Shown one piece after another: positions 57,977 to 64,000 of a stretch of DNA of 64,000 nucleotides (its first letter is position 1; each line of letters starts with the position of its first letter). Source of the DNA: Ashinkailepas kermadecensis (lineage: Eukaryota > Arthropoda > Thecostraca > Neolepadidae); contig JAOTOM010003836.1 of the NCBI GenBank assembly GCA_034440615.1, positions 103,501-167,500 of the forward strand. The letters are read 5' to 3'. Below the pieces are notes generated by a model. It did no database searches and was not told the DNA's origin. It saw only the letters and a program-made list of their open reading frames with translations. Made by a program: the position numbers and the translations under genes.

Positions 57977-58133
57977 TGCAATACACACAGCATGGACGGA
58001 TCCAGACATTTTGGTCGGGGCTGACGTCTGGAGTGGCACCCTGATGGAGATAACTGCAATACACACAGCATGGACGGATCCAGACATTTTGGTCGGGGCT
58101 GACGTCTGGAGTGGCACCCTGATGGAGATCATT
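57977..58133. repeat. 79-bp tandem duplication
   Basis: AACTGCAATACACACAGCAT to CACCCTGATGGAGAT occurs twice without visible differences, at about 57977 and 58056. It is a recent duplication. Confidence 0.95.
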
Positions 58134-58738
58134 TCAACCGGGTGTTTCTGGAGGAGCGCATTCTCGTGCAAAAAATAATAATGAGAGAGGAGGGGATGCA
58201 CTCGAGCGTCCTTGAAGGGTGTCTTTGTTACTCGGAGGAGCGCCTTCGGCTGGAAAACTCAGAGTGGGGTGTGCACGAGCTTGCTGGAAGTGAGTTTTCT
58301 TCCAGTCGGAGAGGTGCCCTCACCTCCATGGGGCACTTGCTTCCTGTGCACCACTGGGATACGTCCTTGACACATCACGATATGTAAAATGCATCGTCCT
58401 TCGGGACGTGACGCTCTCGCCTCACTTGCTTTCCCCCAGTTCATATGCCTGACTCCACTATGAAACGAATATGCCATATGTGTGCACATCTTTATACATA
58501 CATCCGGTACTGTAGGATTAGGAATGTGATATTTATGCGGGAGGGGTAATCAATGATATGTTCCTCATCATCCCATTAGTACGTCAGTGTCTGTCTCTTG
58601 AACCGTAAATAATTAGTATATGCAGTTTATATTTCCTAGAATATATGTGGTATTCGGATATTCCCATAAATAATGAACTGAACCAGCATGCACCAGTTTT
58701 CAATGCCTGAATCTGTGTCTGGATCTGTGAAGATATTA

Positions 58739-59285
58739 AAGATCTATATACCTTAGACCAGAAAGATTTGTTCGCGCTATCGCGGAAGGCAATCAGGGCA
58801 TTTTATGTTCCCAAATGCTAGTGGGAACTGGATAAACAAGAACAAAGGATAAACAATCAGGATATTTCATAGACCCTAATTTTGCTCTTCCTCTGATGAA
58901 CTATGCATGTCCCATGCTTCAATTGCACGATGGACCTTCGTATATAATGTCAACTTACATGCATGTAAACCGAAGGGAAGCACGGTAAGATTGTATACCG
59001 TAATTGAAGGTCAAATATGTCACTCCTTTCGGGTTCATGATTTCGCTTTTGCTGATGTTTGGACTCTTCCAAGACATTATTGGTCATATTTTGTCACGAT
59101 ATATTTGCGTTATTTTGCAAAGTTGTCGGAAACTAAGCTCCAGACTTACTAAACTAAACTAAACTAAGCTAAGATATGTTATGGAGGCGAATCCTCCAAT
59201 CGTATGTGTACACGTCAGTCGATCGAAAATTAGTCACTACGCCACGCGTCTGTAGTCGGCATCTCTGAACACACCCAGTACCCGG
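58739..59285. other. BTBD9 intron 5, no gene recognised
   Basis: Contains a short AAACT tandem near 59150. No exon is seen. Confidence 0.5.
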
Positions 59286-59446
59286 GGGACGAGTGGTCTA
59301 GGGGTAAGATGCTCGTCTCACAATCGAAAGGTTGTGGGTTCGAGTCTCACCTGTCGCTACTCTTCGCCCGCGACCAATCGGCGTGAGAGATTGGCGACGC
59401 TACATGACTCAACGGTCGACGTGTCGTAAAACCAATAACCAACCAA
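59286..59446 (+). mobile_element. tRNA-derived SINE, family B, copy 4
   Basis: Full head and body, nearly identical to 37144-37305. Flanked by CCCAGTACCCGG at 59274-59285 and CCCAGTATCCGG at 59447-59458. Confidence 0.93.
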
Positions 59447-59651
59447 CCCAGTATCCGGCCATCGCAGTGTTGTCATTACCATGGCAATATGTTGGTCCGT
59501 TACAGTCTTGCAATGTAATCTCATCACTCCGGACTGTGAGAGGGTATCCAGTTGTCGACGATGTGAATGTGCTGACTATGGCTCACGTGATCCGGCCTGA
59601 CTCTGCTGACCATTGATTGCATGACCTGATCTAACCTGACCTGATTTGCAG

Positions 59652-59798
59652 TGCCCGACGAGAACGTGTGTCAAACACAGCACGGCGCGCAGACCATTCG
59701 CGGCGACCTGCGTTCGTTCCTGCTGAACGGAGACACGAGCGCCTTCGACATGGAGCGCGGCTTCACACGACACACCATCATGGACGGCGGTGTGTACG
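59652..59798 (+). CDS. BTBD9: BTBD9 exon 6 (start of the discoidin-like region)
   Basis: This exon completes residue 273 (Leu) and encodes residues 274-321, plus one base of 322. It reads PDENVCQTQHGAQTIRGDLR then FLLNGDTSAFDMERGFTRH. LLNGDT and RGFTRH are hallmarks of the first F5/8 type C-like module of BTBD9. The acceptor is CTGATTTGCAG and the donor is GTAAGG at 59799. The intron 6 repeat begins four bases into the intron. Confidence 0.96.
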
Positions 59799-59802
59799 GT
59801 AA

Positions 59803-59975
59803 GGAGTGCACAGTGTCGGTCACGTCTGACGTGCCGTGTGGAGCACAGCGTTGGTCACGTCTGACGTGCCGTGTGGAGCACACAGTGTCGGTCATGTCTG
59901 ACGTGCTGTGTGAAGCACACAGTGTCGGTCATGTCTGACGTGCCGTTTGGATGCTATTTGACGTGCCGTTTGGAG
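59803..59975. repeat. about 42-bp tandem repeat at the exon 6 donor
   Basis: About four units of GGAGCACACAGTGTCGGTCA followed by TGTCTGACGTGCCGTGT, truncated toward the right. The first unit starts at the fifth base of intron 6. Confidence 0.9.
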
Positions 59976-59997
59976 TCGATGCGCCCCTAAGCTACAA
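59976..59997 (+). mobile_element. 22-bp LINE 3'-end insertion
   Basis: TCGATGCGCCCCTAAGCTAC plus AA, between GTGCCGTTTGGAG at 59963-59975 and 59998-60010. The flank lies in a tandem repeat, so the duplication could in part be the repeat itself. Confidence 0.6.
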
Positions 59998-60010
59998 GTG
60001 CCGTTTGGAG

Positions 60011-60480
60011 CTGCTCAAATCTGTCTATGAAACCGTGATATACCGTGCGGGCTTATGCTGAGGGAGGCCCAGTAGGTTTTCAGTTTTAATATGTTGGGAC
60101 ATTTTCCTTGGTGCATTGCTTTGACCTTGCGACATTTCCGTAGCCATTGCAACAGCTGAAATAATCCGGGCACCAACAAAGTTGGTCCATGGTATGGTGT
60201 AGTATGTGTTTTATAGCAGGGCGTAGTATGCGCTTGGTGCAGTCAAGCAGCATTCAAACGTACATATTCATCGCTGAAAATACTGCACCGTTCAACAACC
60301 ACACCGTATGAAAAAAATGGAAACACGAATACTCGACCCCATGCAAGATGGTGTGGGGAAAAGTAGACCGGCCAAAATCTTGTAACTTAAAATGTGCAAC
60401 TGTTAGAGAATGAAGCCATGCGTCCGTATTCATTCGATAATTTCACTGTATATCACTTCGAAATAGCGAACTTTTCAATC
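60011..60480. other. BTBD9 intron 6, no gene recognised
   Basis: Intron 6 spans 59799-61085. Nothing is recognised here. Confidence 0.5.
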
Positions 60481-60484
60481 CCGT

Positions 60485-60665
60485 TGTTTGTTTATCGGGT
60501 GGTTATCGACGCACTTTACGCACGATCACGGCTAATGGCGCCGCCCACACTGTTTCGCGGTGGGCCGCGGGATTGGGAAATGTCCGAAGTGGTGCGAATG
60601 TTGAACCCGCGACCTTTAGTACCTAGACCTCAACACATCAACCACTCGGCCATCCCCGCCCCCTC
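60485..60665 (-). mobile_element. tRNA Leu/Ser-type SINE, family D, copy 2
   Basis: On the minus strand the head is GGGGATGGCCGAGTGGTTGA with B box GGGTTCAACAT. The body contains GGCGGCGCCATTAGCCGTGA and GTGCGTCGATAACCACC. It is the same family as 57610-57791. Ends are approximate. Confidence 0.85.
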
Positions 60666-60748
60666 AATAGCGTCGTGGCCGTGTCGGTCGGCACGGGCCA
60701 ACTGCACACATTTATTTTTGCTACAGTTGAATAAGACTTCCTCGGCCT

Positions 60749-60795
60749 GTGCGGTCAACGCGCCCTAAAGCACAAATCCACCACCACCAGCACCA
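60749..60795 (+). mobile_element. ultrashort LINE 3'-end insertion (47 bp)
   Basis: Reads GTGCGGTCAACGCGCCCTAA then AGCACAAATCC and a CCA-rich tail. Flanked by CCTCGGCCT at 60740-60748 and 60796-60804. Confidence 0.75.
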
Positions 60796-61085
60796 CCTCG
60801 GCCTATGGCCTGACTTGTAACATCACGTCTTTCTGGACTCGGCCTGGAAATGATTACAAAGATGTATCAATATTGAGATTAATGCTCAGTAGTTGCTTTA
60901 AATAAGTTTTAGTTTTATGCGTACCGAAGATTGTGTCGCCACTTGGAACAGCTCATTTGTTGAGATAAGTTCGTATCTTCCATCGAATGAGACGCTCCGC
61001 CCCGGGGCACGTTATTTCAACCCGGTGTGTCAGGCTAAATCAACATTGTGTCGAAATGCAAACATAACGCTGTGTTGTGTTCCAG

Positions 61086-61170
61086 GCGACGAGAATTGCA
61101 TCGAGGTTCGCTTGGGCATGCCGTGCATAATTAACCACGTGCGGATGCTGCTCTGGGACAAAGATATGAG
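61086..61170 (+). CDS. BTBD9: BTBD9 exon 7 (discoidin-like region)
   Basis: Completes residue 322 and encodes 323-349 plus two bases of 350: DENCIEVRLGMPCIINHVRM then LLWDKDMR. The IEVRLGxPxIINHxRxLLWD pattern is the core beta-strand segment of the BTBD9 F5/8 type C-like domain. The acceptor is GTTGTGTTCCAG and the donor is GTGAGC at 61171. Confidence 0.96.
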
Positions 61171-61470
61171 GTGAGCTGTGACCGAGCAGGGCATACCGTC
61201 CTCGTCTGGGTTTGTGGTGGGTCTGGGTCTAACTTACTCGCGACTGCTCTGCCGTGTACGCTCTGCCGTACCTATTTCTCCACATACATTCTGTGCGAAA
61301 ACGGGGCGTGTTTCCTCCCCCTGCACCGTGCATGCTGACGTCGTACCGAGTGCTGAACGAACGCGTAAGGGCCTGCATCGTGGCTAGATGTATGCGGTAT
61401 ATGTATGATCTCGTGATTAAGCTGATGTACGAGTCACACATTTTGTCATGTATGCGTTACGCAGTCCAGT
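61171..61470. other. BTBD9 intron 7 start, no feature
   Basis: Unique sequence before the large array. Intron 7 spans 61171-63678. Confidence 0.6.
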
Positions 61471-63550
61471 GATACCCGGGTATCCCTGTCTCGACACCAC
61501 ACCACACCCGTCAGTGGTACCCGGGTACCCTGTCTCGACACCACACCACACCCGTCAGTGGTACCCGGGTACCCTGTCTCGACACCACACCCGTCGGTGG
61601 TACCCGGGTACCCTGTCTCGACACCACACCACACCCGTCAGTGGTACCCGGGTACTCTGTCTCGACACCACACCACACCCGTCAGTGGTACCCGGGTACC
61701 CTGTCTCGACACCACACCCGTCTGTGGTACGTACCCTGTCTCGACACCACACCACACCCGTCAGTGGTACCCGGGTACCCTGTCTCGACACAACACCACA
61801 CCCGTCAGTGGTACCCGGGTACCCTGTCTCGACACCACACCCGTCACCACACCCGTCACTCGGTGGTACCCGGGTACCCTGTCTCGACACCACACCACAC
61901 CCGTCAGTGGTACCCGGGTACCCTGTCTCGACACCACACCCGTCAGTGGTACCCGGGTACCCTGTCTCGACACCACACCCGTCAGTGGTACCCGGGTACC
62001 CTGTCTCGACACCACACCCGTCAGTGGTCCCGGGTACACTGTCTCGACACCACACCACACCCGTCAGTGGTACCCGGGTACCCTGTCTCGACACCACACC
62101 CGTCATGGTACCCGGGTCCCTCTTTTCAAAAAAAACCAACCGTCAGTGGTACCCGGGTACCCTGTCTCGACACCACACCCGTCAGTGGTACCCGGGTACC
62201 CTGTCTCGACACCACACCACACCCGTCAGTGGTACCCGGGTACCCTGTCTCGACACACCACACCCGTCAGTGGTACCCGGGTACCCTGTCTCGACACCAC
62301 ACCCGTCAGTGTTGTCTCGTACACCACACCACCCGTCAGTGGTACCCGGGTACCCTGTCTCGACACCCCACCCGTCAGTGGTACCCGGGTACCCTGTCTC
62401 GACACCACACCACACCCGTCAGTGGTACCCGGTAATCCACACCACACCCGTCAGTGGTACCCGGGTACCCTGTCTCGACACACCACACCCGTCAGTGGTA
62501 CCCGGGTACCCTGTCTCGACACCACACCCGTCAGTGGTACCCGGGTACCCTGTCTCGACACCACACCCGTCGGTGGTACCCGGGTACCCTGTCTCGACAC
62601 CACACCCGTCAGTGGTACCCGGGTACCCTGTCTCGACACCACACCACACCCGTCAGTGGTACCCGGGTACCCTGTCTCGACACCCCGTCAGTGGTACCCG
62701 GGTACCCTTTCTCCACAAAAAAACCCCACCCGTCAGTGGTACCCGGGTACCCTGTCTCGACACCACACCCGTCAGTGGTACCCGGGTACCCTGTCTCGAC
62801 ACCACACCCGTCAGTGGTACCCGGGTACCCTGTCTCGACACCACACCACACCCGTCAGTGGTACCCGGGTACCCTGTCTCGACACCACACCCGTCAGTGG
62901 TACCCGGGTACCCTGTCTCGACACCACACCCGTCAGTGGTACCCGGGTACCCTGTCTCGACACCACACCCGTCAGTGGTACCCGGGTACCCTGTCTCGAC
63001 ACCACACCACACCCGTCAGTGGTACCCGGGTACCCTGTCTCGACACCACACCACACCCGTCAGTGGTACCCGGGTACCCTGTTTCCAAACCCACCCCCCC
63101 CTCAGTGGTACCCGGGTACCCTGTCTCGACACCACACCCGTCAGTGGTACCCCTGTCTCGACACCACACCCCCCCCGTCAGTGGTACCCGGGTACCCTGT
63201 CTCGACACCACACCCCTCGGGGGGGTCCGCCCCGTACCCTGTCTCGACACCACACCACACCCGTCAGTGGTACCCGGGTACCCTGTCTCGACACCACACC
63301 ACACCCGTCAGTGGTACCCGGGTACCCTGTCTCGACACCACACCACACCCGTCAGTGGTACCCGGGTACCCTGTCTCGACACCACACCACACCCGTCAGT
63401 GGTACCCGGGTACCCTGTCTCGACACCACACCACACCCGTCAGTGGTACCCGGGTACCCTGTCTCGACACCACACCACACCCGTCAGTGGTACCCGGGTA
63501 CCCTGTCTCGACACCACACCACACCCGTCAGTGGTACCCGGGTGCCCCTT
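61471..63550. repeat. 2.1-kb minisatellite, 39/44-bp units
   Basis: About fifty units of CCGTCAGTGGTACCCGGGTA followed by CCCTGTCTCGACACCACA. Units come in two sizes, with or without an extra ACACC. Each carries the perfect palindrome GGTACCCGGGTACC. The right end is made of uniform 44-bp units, and the left and middle are mixed with truncated ones. It is open in several frames, so the 702- and 673-codon ORFs are artefacts. Confidence 0.97.
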
Positions 63551-63678
63551 TCCTGACGTCACGTCACACCCCTCAGTGACAAGACATTTTCCGATGTGTG
63601 ACGTCTCGTAGCTCGGAACTGCAACCGAGACAGCCACGTCGAGTAAGGTCAGGTCATGAGCTGGCTGTCTGTCGGCAG

Positions 63679-63798
63679 GTCGTACTCGTACTACGTGGAG
63701 GTGTCTATGGACGAGCTCGACTGGGTTCGCGTGGTGGACCACTCGCGCTACCACTGCCGCAGCTGGCAGACACTCTTCTTCACGCCGCGAGTCGTCAG
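63679..63798 (+). CDS. BTBD9: BTBD9 exon 8 (discoidin-like region)
   Basis: Completes residue 350 and encodes 351-389 plus two bases of 390: SYSYYVEVSMDELDWVRVVD then RYHCRSWQTLFFTPRVVR. It matches the SYSYxxEVSxDxxxWxxVxD motif of the F5/8 type C-like domain of BTBD9. The acceptor is GTCTGTCGGCAG and the donor is GTCTGC at 63799, a weak but GT donor. Phase 2 at the end means the gene continues beyond the window. By comparison with BTBD9 of usual length (about 600 residues) roughly one third is missing. Confidence 0.95.
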
Positions 63799-63854
63799 GT
63801 CTGCCGCTCACGTTGTCGCTCTCACGCCACACTCCCCACCTTCAGTCAATATTC

Positions 63855-64000
63855 AGCATCTGTTGACGCTCAGTCAGCTGTTGTACCCACAGGTTGTGTG
63901 CTCAGTCATCTGTCGTACCCACAGATTGTGTGTTCAGTCATCTGTTGTACCCACAGGTTGTGTGTTCAGTTATCTGATGTACCTACGTGTTGTGTGCTCA
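63855..64000. repeat. about 32-36-bp tandem repeat in intron 8, runs off the window
   Basis: Units of GTCATCTGTTGTACCCACAG then GTTGTGTGTTCA, starting about 55 bp after exon 8. Each includes CCCACAGGTTG, an acceptor-like or donor-like string. Confidence 0.9.

Larger units (their letters stand above)
57254..58738. repeat. second inverted pair, arms 57254-57576 and 58408-58738
   Basis: The two arms are close reverse complements, sharing ATGATGAGGAACATATCATC, CATATGGCATATTCGTTTCA and GGATCTGTGAAGAT or their complements. About 830 bp separate them. The pair overlaps the large inverted repeat, so the insertions are nested. Confidence 0.85.

Noticed and set aside
61471..63550. CRISPR-like regular array
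   Set aside because: Units are contiguous without unique spacers, and the genome is eukaryotic.
61448..63611. 702-, 673- and 385-codon ORFs with Pro/Thr/Ser/Val repeats
   Set aside because: They are translations of a minisatellite whose 39-bp units are divisible by three and which contains no stop in several frames on either strand. They lie inside an intron.

Overview
This window is nuclear DNA of an animal, most likely an arthropod and perhaps a crustacean or chelicerate rather than an insect. The evidence is a multi-exon metazoan gene with GT-AG introns, several tRNA-derived SINE families, CR1-like and I-like LINEs, and interstitial runs of the 5-bp motif TTAGG, which is the arthropod telomere repeat. 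The species assignment is inference. There is no prokaryotic, viral or organellar sequence and no CRISPR array.

The only host gene I can name is BTBD9 on the + strand. Eight coding exons can be joined with consistent splice phases: 26518-26708, 34521-34650, 38196-38426, 51038-51187, 51778-51892, 59652-59798, 61086-61170 and 63679-63798. They encode about 389 residues: a BTB/POZ domain, a BACK domain and the first discoidin-like (F5/8 type C) region. The gene runs off the right edge of the window. BTBD9 is known as a probable Cullin-3 substrate adaptor.

The left 25 kb is gene-poor. Its landmarks are two copies of a CR1-like LINE on the minus strand (941-1760 and 5047-about 10140), a 2.2-kb inverted array of about 150-bp units (2211-4455), foldback elements (10317-10756 and 12923-13895), TTAGG-rich dispersed repeats, a degenerate minisatellite (15560-16450), hAT-type MITEs and SINEs. 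A 111-codon orphan ORF (22954-23289) and an antisense ORF inside BTBD9 intron 1 (27685-28092) look coding, but I do not recognise them.

The right 38 kb is BTBD9 with very repeat-rich introns. Intron 1 holds a decayed CR1-like LINE. Intron 3 holds a target-site-flanked I-superfamily LINE (40018-49446) into which a TTAA element, two foldback elements and one LINE-end fragment have inserted. Intron 5 holds a multi-kilobase inverted repeat, and intron 7 a 2.1-kb minisatellite.

The most unusual pattern is that minisatellites sit against, and often include, BTBD9 exon boundaries. The start codon is part of the 33-bp repeat upstream of exon 1. The acceptor and first codons of exon 3 are part of the repeat before it. 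The end of exon 5 with its donor is repeated three times in frame. Intron 6 becomes repetitive within a few bases of its donor. A second unusual pattern is a set of 22-75 bp insertions that are only the 3' end of an I-type LINE, most with clear target-site duplications.
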